From Bugula neritina (lineage: Eukaryota > Bryozoa > Gymnolaemata > Cheilostomatida > Bugulidae): a stretch of 64,000 nt of DNA. The DNA is taken from NCBI GenBank assembly GCA_964035545.1, contig OZ037766.1, positions 12,347,722-12,411,721 on the forward strand, written 5' to 3'. Below are positions 1 to 13,100 of the stretch, in pieces. The notes under the pieces were generated by a model, which worked only from the letters and a program-made list of their open reading frames with translations, was not told where the DNA came from and searched no databases. Each line of letters starts with the position of its first letter. Position 1 is the first letter of the stretch. Both the position numbers and the translations under genes were made by a program.

Positions 1-913
1 AAGTGGCAGCAGATATTAATTGCAAAAAGAGTCTGTGGTGGAAAAGTTAGCAGCATGTTTAATAAATTTTAAACTGCATTGCATATAATTTGTATAAGGT
101 AATATAAAACATCCTCTAATGGCAAACTGCAATTGAATTTCTTTTCATTCCGGTATGCAGTTATTATTAAGCAATGCTGGGATGTTGACTCAGTTTATGG
201 TTTAGACTTTAGATAGTTTTTATTATCAAAAATTCACTAACTTGTTTAGCCATAACCATCTTACAGATAATGATATAGTATTTATACTCAGAATAAATTT
301 CTAAATAATTAGCAAGCATATATTTTAATTTTGCTGCGCCCAGATATCTTTGAGGCTCTTTAAGGTTAAAAGCAAGAAGCAAAATAATAAAATGATGGCT
401 GCACAAAGCAATGAGGCTTAGCATTGAGGGTAAAGTTCAACATAAATCGCTTAGGTTAGTTCAGGAACCAACATTTTATTTCCGATAAACAATAATCACA
501 GCAATAGTTTTAAGAATTTCAAATGTCACGTGTTTTCGTTTCAACAATTATCCTGAAATACAAAACATGCAGAAACGAATTAATATATCATAATTAAAAC
601 ACTGATGACTTCAAATGAATTCTGATGTTAGTCCGGTTAGTAATGGACGAAACAAGTAATTGAAATGCTAAGTAAGCGAAATTAGTTTCTTTGACTGCAG
701 ATCGAAGAGCAATTATCTGTTGAAACAAATTACGTCTACTTGACTAAACATGATTCTATAAAGCATGGAGACATAGCAGCTAAAGGACATAATAGCGAGA
801 AATAAAAGAGGGTACAACACCAGCAAGGGTTCACCACATTAAGAAAAGTATAGAAATGCAAGACATGCTCAAATTACAACATTCCCAAGCAGCACCATAC
901 GCTGTCAACTTAC
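1..913 (-). other. ANK: Intron of the ankyrin gene, incomplete
   Basis: AT-rich sequence downstream of the last visible donor. I see no exon, no death domain and no recognisable repeat. Confidence 0.7.
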
Positions 914-1174
914 CAGGTCTTCATCATACTCAGGCAGTTTTATTTGCAGATTGCAGATGGGCATCTGAGATGGTTCGCCTTTAGCTACTTTAGGCTCCCT
1001 CATGAAAGCCACCCTTCCGGTTGGCTCTCTATCTTGGTCACGGATGCGTACAATAAAAGGGAGACGATTCTCTTGGAAAGCTTGGAATTTAATATGTAGC
1101 TGGGTATCATCAGACCGGGTTATTGGTATTAGGTTGCCAGCCATCTCCAGCCATTGTTCCTTATTCTCTAGAAC
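914..1174 (-). CDS. ANK: Ankyrin exon 56: end of UPA, last exon in window
   Basis: Eighty-seven codons, phase 0 to 0. [51 protein letters not shown], then a GTAAGT donor at 913. The gene continues to the left. Confidence 0.96.
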
Positions 1175-4100
1175 CTAAACACAGTGGGAGAATTGCTAGA
1201 GCTGCCGTAACAAATTACATTTTAACATGGGCTTTGTTTTCACAAATAATATAACAAACATACAAAATAATCCCAGACCTGCTTAGTTATCATATAAATG
1301 AAAGTGAAGTTTAACATACGTGCTGAGTAAGTTTTAATTAAGTCAATAAGACAAAAAAATAAAATATTTTAAGATTAGTTCAAGAAATAATTATGCATAC
1401 AGACCCTAGCTTGAATTTCTGATTATCTCACAAGGCATACCTCGATGTCTCGGCTGCGGGCCACTTCGGTGAAATACTGTTGGGTCTCCAGAGTCTTATC
1501 AATCTTGTCATCAGTCATGCAGAAGACCCTGAGACGAGCTTCTTTCTGCTCGTGTCGCTTGGCAAACACAACAAACCGAGACACGAAAGGCACATTGCAT
1601 ATTTCTTTGTAGAGGGTGTTGGCCATAGATATAACCTCAGGCACCTGTTGGTAGTCCACTAGCCAGAATCTAAAGCACAGAGTGGAGCCTCACAATGCAC
1701 ACATTCTCTAATTAATCACTGAAGCAATCAATGTATAAACAGCTGCTGCATTTCGTTCTGGTATGTAGAATAAACTTGACTGTGCTACTATTTTTCCAAA
1801 CATCCTATAGGCAAGAGTAATAAGTTAGCTACCACCATTAATTTTTAATAGAACTCGTCAGGAGAACTGATTTTCAATGAACCTCTTGATTATATAAACT
1901 CATACAGCACAGAACCTGAAAGGAAAAAATTGTTGAAACAAATTTCGCAAAGTCAAGCATGCTAGCTAGCCTAAACTTACCTGGCAGAAAAGTTGGTGGT
2001 AAAGGAGACGCAGTCATTTACAAACTTGAGAGTCGTGCTATCAGTTACATCCTTCCATTCAGCAGGGTTTTCTCCGTCTATAAAAACAAATACAAAATAA
2101 GGTAGGAAAATATGACATGCCAATCAACATTGTATCTTGAACCATAAAACATTCTATACCAAAAATCAAAGGGGAAAAATAGCAAAGAAACAAGGTTCAT
2201 GATAGAAATCCTCACAAACACATAGATATAATATAGTACACATGAATGTTGTATTTTGAAAGCTTCAAGACTGTCTTAAAAACTAACAAAACATGAATTA
2301 TATAAATGAGCCCGATTTTTATGTTAAGCTTGTGCATATTTCCATGAAATGGATAACAAAATCACATTCCAGCATGTTCTATATACTTGAGCTCACATTA
2401 TACATAACTTATACATGTATATATAAGCTAAATTACTATAGTGTCGATGAGTTGTGCACAGCCATAACAAACTGATCAGATGATAGATATAGATTATAGA
2501 TGATAGAGATATAGAGCAGCACATCACCTGCCATACTGGAGAGCAATCGAAGGGTAGCTGAACGCTGAGTGTACTGATTCGTCATCCCTTTGGTGGCAGC
2601 TTTGGGCAGAGGGAAGGTCAACGTGATCTGTTTACGAAATTGTCTCCTCCTTGGTTCTACTGTCACTACAGGGCTAACAGCCGCTCGGTTGCCATATAAT
2701 CTAGCCACAATGTCGGCCGGCACGGGATGTGCCTACAGCAGTCAACAAGAGCAAACTCTGTGACAAAGAGACAAATCTGTGATATCGGTTACAGAAACAC
2801 AACAAAATTAAAAACAAGACTTTTAAAAAATATAGAAAACTGAAGTTTTATGCTTGTAAATTTCTCTTGTAATCACCTGTAATCCAATCTTGGTGGGCTT
2901 CTTCAGAGCACCGGCAGGGAACACAGCCTGTGCTTGAGGAACCACAGTTGAGCTAATGATAGCTCCTTCAGGCCCAACCATACTAGTTTCAATTTTCACT
3001 CTAGAAACTAAGGCAAAGTACTTGGGGAACTGTGTAGTCACGATTCTAGTAATTCTCTTCTTGGCCAGTTCATCCAAAGGTTCAATGTCTGACAAGTACA
3101 ACATGCATAATAGATTTGCTTTACATTATTATTTTCTTGTGGCATTAAATATAAGCTCAACATCTTAGCATTCTCATATGGGGAAAAATAATGCATTTAT
3201 AAAGTTGTTATTTAAAGTGCAAGAAGCATGTAGTTTCATATTTCTGAGCAGATAGTCTTTTACTATCAACTTCTAAAGATACCAGATATCTTCTCAATAG
3301 CTGCCCCATAGGCTGCTGCAATGACTGAATATTGAAGCATTTTGATACTGATGAGCAGTTTGCATTGCTAAATCTCTGAAGATATCAAAGCCGGGAGATA
3401 GGCCAAGCACATGATTAATATTTCCACTATATGCTAACATGTCATATGATATAACATTCACTCGTCTCTTGACTGTAGGCTGCTTGTATAAAACCATTTT
3501 AAAGGCAACTTTGCATATCAGCATGCATCAAGCACAGCTCGGGTTTTGACGATAGCCAAAGCAAAACTTATTTAATAGCAAAGATGGTTCATATAACAGA
3601 AAGTCGAGTCAGAATCCAGTCAAGTCAATCAATGACTTAAATTAACTCAAGTCAGGTAAAATGGACTTGCAAGTTCTTGATCACGTTAATTTATGTAACT
3701 TTCATTGTAGTAGCATTAAAATTATGGTTACTTGATGAAATAATGTTGAATAGATTTTATCAAAACACTGCTAAATCACAGATATTTTTAACAAAGTTAC
3801 CTGTACCTTTCTAGAAGCGCTAAAAACTACTCAAACTTCAAATACTTGCAAAAGTTGTCAACCGATTAAAACTTTCAAGTCAAACCGATAATTCCAGCAA
3901 ATTACTGAGTTAGCATGAGTCAGAACAGGTCTGTTTATTAGTATAAGCTGAAGTCTCTTATGACCATGTTATCCTATACTGAGCAATACTGCTGTCAGTT
4001 CAGCTTACATACGAAGGCAGCAGCGCCATTTGCAATGAATAATCCAACTAAACTCACCAGGAAAATTTTCTTGATGACCTGCCAGGCAAGTTACAGATTT

Positions 4101-7100
4101 TACTTGATATTTACAGTAAAAGATAGAGTGACAACAGCTCAATAGTGTCAACAAGAAAAATTAAGCTTCAACGTCCCTATTTAGTACATACCATCAAAGC
4201 TGTTATTCACAGCTTTGAGCACAAGGTCATCGGTTGGTTTGACCTTGTGCTCCTCCCACCGCCGTCCATCCTGACTCTTTAAAACTAGAACTTCTCTATC
4301 TTCTTGGAGGGAAGCAAAGTGGGGCACCTCGATTATTACCGGACTACAAATGATAACACCAAGTTTTACTACAAACAAAATATATTTTTAGCATACAATA
4401 TTCTTAAACAGAGATATGGGAAGTTTATAAATACAAATGATGAAGTACTATAAATGAAAATAACTATTTTAAGTTACTTCCCGTGAACCTGAATGGTGAA
4501 TGAGTGGATTAAAACTTACCCCAGAAACGAAGTACCAGCTGGCCCCAAACTCACAATTCGAGAAGCCAGTGCCTCTCCATCACAGAGAGAGGGTGGTACT
4601 GGTAGCTTCTCCTTCTTAACCAGCCGGCACGTGATCCTGGTCGGTCCGGTAGCCATACCAGGTGGTATGACAATCCTGACCCCAGCATGACGGCAACCTC
4701 GCATGGCCCCACCACGAGCGTCCACCATGAAGCTGACGAGGAAGCTGAAATATGATACACATATAACATAAGAGAGTCAAGTAACAACTTGTGATTGTAC
4801 AAAAGAATAAAGCTTGTCTTACAGTAATAATACAGCCACTAGTTTGAGCTAAATGACTACAGTGTGAACAGCTGAGAGGCATTGATAAGCTGTTGGCACC
4901 AAATACAGCTGCTTCTGCAATTCACAGAATTTTGAACAGCATGCAAATTTAAAAAAATTCAAAACGTTTAAAAACGCTAGAAAAATATTTATATAAGCAG
5001 CAGTTTTGCTGATAAAGATATTATGCTTAAATTGAAGCATTGCGAGGGAAGGATTGTTAGCAATATTCAAGGTTTTTAATAGTTCTAAAGAGCATAAATA
5101 AGGTAATAATGTAACACGACATATGTATCTATATAAAGCACAGTATCTAAAATTTATTACTAATTAAACTTGTATATTACAACAACTACAAAACAAATAA
5201 AATAAAACTAAGCAACAATGAACGACAATCTAAACTGTAACATCCTTTACAACATTTCAGTATCAATACCTTTTCCATTGGAGTTTATCACTAAAAATAA
5301 ATAGGAAAACCCTAATTGAAATACAACAAATTTACAAATTATATGTTATTAAACTCTCTTTGAACATACATGCAAGTACCGAAGCTCAGACAACCAAGGA
5401 ATAGAAACGCATCATATTTACTCAAGTTCATATTTCATATGAAAAATAAATCCACATGCAGTTTGGTGTATATACTCAACGTACCCAGTAAAGACAGGGT
5501 TTCTATCTACAACTACGTTGTCGGGGTTAAAGTCTCTCCCGAAATCAGTTCCACTGTAAGAAGCCTCAATAGTTCTTCCTCTTTTTAATGTAAACACACT
5601 CCAGGGCATTAAACCTGAATGAATAAAACACAGTAACCCTATCAGAATAATATTTATATTTAGGTTTAGCTTGGAAGATATGGAAGAATACTTTTACAGT
5701 GCACAGTCCATAAATCAAGGAACTAATCTTGACTATTTCAGATGAAATAAAAGAGCTGTGACTTTTCTATATTATGATAACAAACTAAACAATTTCAGCT
5801 TGAGAGAAGTGGATAAACCTACAAAATATCAACAATATTCCAAAAAGCTTAAAGCATTATCTTCTATGTAAAGGGAGTTTGGAGGCAGGAGATTCACAAA
5901 CAAATAGGCAGAGTATTTACAAAGTAATGACAATACTGAGATTGGATACTTTCTTTTTATTAGGTAATCATGTCATCGATGCAAATCAGATACAAAAGTC
6001 AGCAAGAATAACAGGTTTGAGAGGTACATTCAGAATGCAGCAAACACAACTTACCAGGAGGTAGGGTGCTAGGAAGAGGGGGTGGAGATGTTGGAGATCC
6101 CTTGTCAGAATATGCACCTCGAACACCGACATTGGCTGATTGCGCTACAACATATATATTTAGTCCTCAGAGTATTCAGTCACACGACTTTACTTCAACC
6201 AAAATCATGTACAAATTAACAACAAACTTTTAATGTTACACATTTATAGTTATAATTCACAAAGATGGCTTCAGCCACCTCAAATTTATAAACACAAACA
6301 TACCTGTCTCAGCAACCTCTTGTCCTATGATCTCTTCAATGATTTCAGGTCTCTGTACTTTCTGCAGAGGTGGGGCGGGTGAGCTGTGTACCGAACTACC
6401 TTGTGGAACTCTCACAACCTATATATAAGCAAGTGTCAAGATAGAGATTGTGATAAACTATGTTTGAAAAAAAGATGCAGAGTGAAACCACACAATTTTG
6501 TAGAACTTTATAAGCATCTACCTCTCCTTTGGGGTCCACTACAGCTTTGCCATCTGGACCAACCAGAGCACATTCTCCAGCAGGAAGTAGAACCACCGCT
6601 CCATTTACATCACTAGCATACTGTCCATCAGGCAAGACTAAGTGCCCATCAGCTCCAGCCTCCATAATCTTAGTACCTAGAAAATGAGGAAATTAGACAT
6701 GTCCTGAAGTCTTGGAATACAACTAAAAATGCCTGAGACAAATTTACATTGACAAAAATATTACCGCCAGATTAATTTAATTATCAGATATAATTTATCT
6801 AAAGGACTCACAATGGTAATTAAATGACTCTTTTTAAAAAGAAATTTCCTACTTGAAAAGCGATAGACTAGTAAAGTTATTTTAAAAAATCAGTTCTATA
6901 CTGACACACACCTGGTGTAACTTGAAGAGGAAGTCCATTTTCCTCTAAAACAGGGTCGCCAGCACTGTCCACCACAACTTCATGTTGTACAGGTGTTATT
7001 CTGGAGCCTCTGGGCACCGGCACAGGGCGGCCCCGTGGAGAATTAACAATTTGTCCAGCTGGAGAGACTAGTAAGAGACTGCGAGGAGCTGCTACTACTG

Positions 7101-10100
7101 GTTTACCTGTGTATAACCGCATATGGATATTGTATAACAACTCATGTGATATAGAGTAGTACTACACAAAACTCTGTATTATAATGCAAACCTCAAGTAT
7201 TATAACTTAACCAACAGTACCCTAACATAACACAATAGCCTACACACCGTATTTATCCGTCACTGGGACGTTGTCGGCTCCAGTAACACTGCCATCATCT
7301 GCTACTTCTAGAATCTGCGTGCCAGGTTTCACTGTGAGTGGATGACCTTGACTGTCCTTCACGGGATTGCCGTCAACGTCACGCAGGAAATTTTCACCGG
7401 GAGCCATAATAACACTTCCTGGAAACAGCAAATACTTGAAAGCTGCCAGTACCACACTTCGTTACAAGAACGAAAACAAAAAGGAATATTCCTCACCTTC
7501 AGGAACAAAGACTGGCTGAGTATTTTTATAGCAGACAGGTTTATCGTCAGGTCCAACAACAACTTCTTGACCTGCTGGAATCTTCAATGGGAACTGAGTT
7601 TTATCCAACAATTTTCCTGCTGAAATATGAAATGTGCAGATATAGTAATAATAGCTAAACTATTGGTGAATAGAGCAATCAACACTAGCGTATCAACTTT
7701 TCTGGTTTCTCAAACTGATGAGCTACAAAACACAAACTCAGTGTACATGAAATTGCAATTCTACAAATTTAAAGATAAAATTATGTAAGAAAAACTACAG
7801 CACACTTAATAGAATTTGCAGAAAATATACCTTGGCCTACAGTAGCATAGCCATCACTGTCACCTGTGAGCAGCCTGGTGCCTGGTGTCACCCAAACAGG
7901 CTGCGAGTTGTCATCTTCAACTACTGTCTTATCAGGACATACTATATAAAGGAGTTGACCAGGTTGGGCTATGTTCACACCTGCAAGCAGTGTAGGTTAG
8001 GATTCAGTATATATCTTCAAGGGAATGTGAAATCAATACAAACATGATTTCTCAGACCAGTGTCAGAAAAAAATCTAAGCATGTAAGTAAAATTTTGAAA
8101 TAAAATGCTATATAATCAAATTGTATAGACAGCTTCTACTTTTATTTTTTCTTAAGACCAGCAGTTTTTAGACCTAATGAAAAACCAATGCTTTACCTGG
8201 TTTAGTAACAACTGGCTGTCCTCTAGCATCAAGAATTGGCTGCAATGATTCAGCATCAACAAGAACTTCCTGTTCGGGAGCTGTAATGATTGGACGACCA
8301 ACCGAGTCGCACAGCTTACTGCCATCTGGAAGTTGTATCTTGCCAGTATCATCAGCCTGAAAAATTTCCAGGCAAAAAGTGAAACAAACAACAATAAACT
8401 GACGTATCATATTTTACCGGAATAGTCTATTTAACAGCACTTATTGATCTTGAAATTAATATTAATCCAAAGCTAAACAGTTGAGGTGTATAAAATCTTA
8501 GTTGCTTTTAAATAAGCATTCTTTTGAGCTTCTCAGCAGGTAACCTATGAGAGCCTCAATCCCTGCGTGAACCCCTGATGGTAAGAGGTAGGTGCAGTCA
8601 CAGCGAAATTGGGAACAGCTTATGTTCTGGATGTAAAATGGAGCAAAGAAAGTTATATTCTGGTGAGAATTTCAGCCTGAGGTCTAAACGAAAATTTGTT
8701 AAAGAAAATTAAAGAACTTGGGTCATTGAAATTTCTCCACTATTGCACCCAAATGAATGGTGAAGAGTTATGCAAATTGCTCCAGGGTAGAACTATAACA
8801 GTAATATAACATAGTGTAGACATACTTGTAGAATAATTGTGTCATTATTAACTGTTATAGAGCGGCCTTTGTGGTCAGCTACAGGGTGGCCTTCATTATC
8901 CAGAACGTACTTCTGTCTGGGAGCAATCACCACACTTCCTGCTGGAACCACCACCACGGCGCCATCTGGAAGAAAACCAAAAGTGAGTGAGAGCTTTTGT
9001 ATAAGACCAGCAAGTCAAACACTTATTAATAAATAATATAGAAAAAGTAACATAAAGCAAAAAGCTCTTCATAAAGAAGTGAGCAGTTAGTGTACTATAA
9101 ACTGATTTGTTACATATAAATTGCAATTAAACATCAATGACTGCGCGGTGAGAGCATCTGAGTATATTAGTAAGATAGATCAGGGAGCAGCCGTGGTCTG
9201 GGCGTTACAGCACTGGCTCAATAATCAATAAACAGAAAGTCAGTGGTTCAATCCCAAATAAAGGCAATTGGTGATGTTACGCAGAGCATCCGGTCATAAT
9301 TACTCCTTAGCCACAATAGTGAAGCACTTAACCTGCTTAAAAAAGCCCTTTCCATCAGGGTTTCTCACAGAGATGGCGACTATGAACCCAGTGAGTGAGC
9401 TTATCAGTGAAGTAAATAGTGCTGAGTAGATTTAAACTATGGCCACATGACTAACCTTTGTCTATGACAGGGTGGTAATCAGGACCAACAGCTATAACAG
9501 TCCCAGGAGTGTGTTTAAAGACCTTGCCATCTGCAGAGGTCAGCTTAGATCCGTCAGGTAGATACACAAAGTTATCTGATGCAACAGTCAGCAATGAAGA
9601 GCCTATAATATGGCAGCATTAACGTCAAAATCAAACTGTGTCCAACAAACATGCCTAACAGAAGAATAAAAAATAAATCAACATTCTTATGTTGGATGAG
9701 TGCAACCATTAAATAGAGATTGGTAAAATTAGTTGTTGGCTTGTAGTAGGTCACACAGCAACATCAACTCACGTCAATGCTTAAACCACTCCCTGTTCAA
9801 CATGTATATTCAGTATGAAATTAACACCTCAATTAGCCGCTTGTGTTTTTAAATATCTGCTTGATTTGATACATGAACAAATGATTTGGTTGCTGGATAT
9901 ATTACTAATTTATACTTGCAGAATCTGGCAAATACACCTGTTTGAGTCAAATGTGAACAATAATTATCAGTGTTGGTGACATCAGTTATTCAACTCAGTA
10001 ATGGCACATTGATGGCACGATAAAGTATGAAACTGGTTAACCATAAGCATTTGTATTTATGTACCTACGGACAGTTCTTATATTAAAACTAGTACTAATA

Positions 10101-13100
10101 TTGTGTGCATAGTGTAAGTAAGTGGTGCAGTATGTAGCAAGTCCAACACCATATGTGATGAAACCACTCACCTTGATCAACGCCGAGTGGTACTCCTTTT
10201 TCATTAGTGATGGCCTTGCCATCTGGCCCAAGAATGGCCTCCTCCTGTCCAGGAATAGTGAGCTTACTCCCTCCAGGCACGGTTATGACTCTAAAGAAAC
10301 ATTTAGCTTATATGTTATTGCAAATTATACGCGAAAACTGCACTTGGATCTAATACAATTTGACATAAAATCAGAAATCATAATTCAGACAAGTATTCAG
10401 AAATGATGTGTGGCAAAAAAGGTAGGGCAATTTATTAACTATCAACTTTTGAAAACCTAACATTTTGAAAACATATACTAGAAGCAGCAACAGTTTAACG
10501 CAGTTCCAAAAATTTGTGAACTCAAGCCGACTTCGTATTGGTAGGCAACATGAAATATGACCTTTACTTGTATAAAAATGTCACTACAATAGTATAGACT
10601 AAGTTTCTTACTTTCCATTCTTATCTGTTAGGGGGGTGTCTTCAGGTCCCAGTATAACTTTGCACACATTTGGGAGAATCTGTATCTGCCTTCCTTGTTT
10701 GTCGAGCACTGGTTCTCCAGTTGCACTGAAAACATAGCCTTGGCTATCCGGGACTACCACTTGACTTCCCACCGGCACTCTCAGGGCCTTACTGTCCTTA
10801 TCTGAACCAGAAGGAAAAGCATTGCGCATTGCAACAGCTGATGGCGAGAAACTTTAATTTGTCTAATAAATGTCACAAAATGTAGCATCCTAGGGGTTGC
10901 CATTAGAATGATCTTGTCAAACCACCCAATAGTACAGCTGTGTGGTAAAAATGCTGGTAAAGTGGTTATAAATACAATGAATAGCTGTGAACCAACATAA
11001 CGTGACATGACCTTGACATCAATTTGAAAAAGAAAACTGAAACCATAGCTAGACAAATAGCTGATATATGTAAAATCATAACTAAAAAGATGTACCAACA
11101 ACCTGCTATAAGAAACACATGTATACATGTACTCTGACATCATAATACAAAAATTGAACTAATTTTTTGTAACGACAGATATGTGTAAATGAGGCAAAAC
11201 AGACATCAGTTACATTCGCTAATCAGACAATCTCCTACCCCTCAACAGATATTGATTGAACTTACTTCTTCTGCGTGAATTTAGTACCTTTACTAAATAA
11301 AAAAGGCAATTTTCTATTACAGAAAGAAGAAAATAAAATAAATGTGGATATAAATTAAAAGCTATTTGATCGAAATCACACTGAAAGTTGAATTGAAGAT
11401 TTATCAAGAAGAAACCTACTTTTTAGCAATTTATTTCCTGGCACGACTATTACAGGCTCTTTTCCACCATCAACTTTTACTGACTTTCCATCTGCGGTGT
11501 GGATCCTCTTACCATCAAGCCCCTTAATCTTCCCGTCTTTTCCAGGGGTAACAACTTGAGACCCTGGGGCTACACGAACAAACTGTCCATCTCTGTCCAT
11601 AACTGCGTAAAAACACATTATTTACAATAATTATACACACAAAAATACAATACAGTACAGGTTTGAGGAAATCATCACGATTTTGTATCTATCCTATCAA
11701 ACTTTGCTGTACATGTATAGCACATATCAAGATATTTCAGACGATCAAGATTCCTGGATATGAGGTACTACTAGAACATATTATGTAACATATGAAGGAC
11801 GGCAGGTTGTAAACTAAGAAATCAGAAGAAGCAATGAGACATGCCAGATCACCTATGAGACTCAACCGTAGATGGCCGAGTTCAGGTGACACAACATTGT
11901 GTTAGACTCAGATTTCTACAGTGGCTGGAATAGCATGCAGCCGTCACCAGCGAAGAACAGATTTAGCCTTATCTTGCAATTTGATGACATAAAAACTTTA
12001 GAGAGAACATCTCTATCACTGTGAGCAATACAACTGTGCCTACTGCCAGCTACAGAATGTTTATCTTTCATTTAAAGAAAACTCTTAAAAGAAGAATTAT
12101 TTTTTTAAGAAAATGTAAACATACTAAATATTATTATCAACTAAAAAGATAGAAGTCAAGCAGCATTAGGTTATTAATTAATATTGGAATTCAACAAGAT
12201 TATAGCATCATGCAGAATATAAGTTCAGGTATAATAAATGTAGCTGCCATGGCTATATAAAACCCAAAGTTCACATATATCATGTGCATAGACAGACATG
12301 TAGGAAATATGTGCAAACTCTAGTTGTACTGGAATTTTGCAGCTGTATTTAATTTATCAAACAGAGACATGAATACCATTCCTCATATCAAAATAAACAT
12401 GTAATGCAGAGAAATGTAAATAAAGTTTATGAAGAGAGCATGTGTACACTACCTGATTTCCACAGAGCACGCTTTTTCTTCCCTAGTTAATTAAATAGTT
12501 ATAGTCAACAACTTTCTTGAAAAAGACATTGGGCTATATTATAATACGTGTTATGGTAGATTGTAATTATCCATAGTAAAAAATGGTGTTGAGACAGAGT
12601 GGGTATATATCACATATTTGGTTATGGTATCACAGTTACCTAGATTGAAGTCAGGGGAGACAACATATGCTGCTGATTCAGGGTTAACCTTGGTATTACT
12701 TCCATTAACCAACACCTCACTTCCGTCAGGCTTGACAAGACGACCTACAAATCAGAATCATTTATTAGAAATTCTTCAACTGAGTAGAGCAGCTTTATAA
12801 GGTTGAGGTCATATCAAAAGCTGACACAGGAATGTTGACTGAACTTTCATCTTGACAGCATTTTTTAAATAGTGAGCTAGAGGTAAACTCTGTATAAGTT
12901 GTAGGACAGGTTCAGCACCAGATTTAACCAGTTTAACAACTCCTAATCATTAGAGAAGGCAAGGGGCCAACCTAAACTTAATATTTATACATGCAATCAC
13001 TGGTTGTATAAAGTATACAAGAATTGATTAGGGCGTATAAAGCCAGTCCCTGCTTTTCATTGGTAGAATTGCACTAGCTATGAAACTATCCTAACATCAT

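Noticed and set aside
9178-9260. tRNA gene
   Set aside because: B box is present but the cloverleaf cannot be drawn and the sequence continues into a repeated body; it is a SINE head.
10781-11143. 120-codon minus-strand frame
   Set aside because: Hydrophobic, lies in an intron and overlaps the acceptor of exon 37 out of frame; no similarity recognised.
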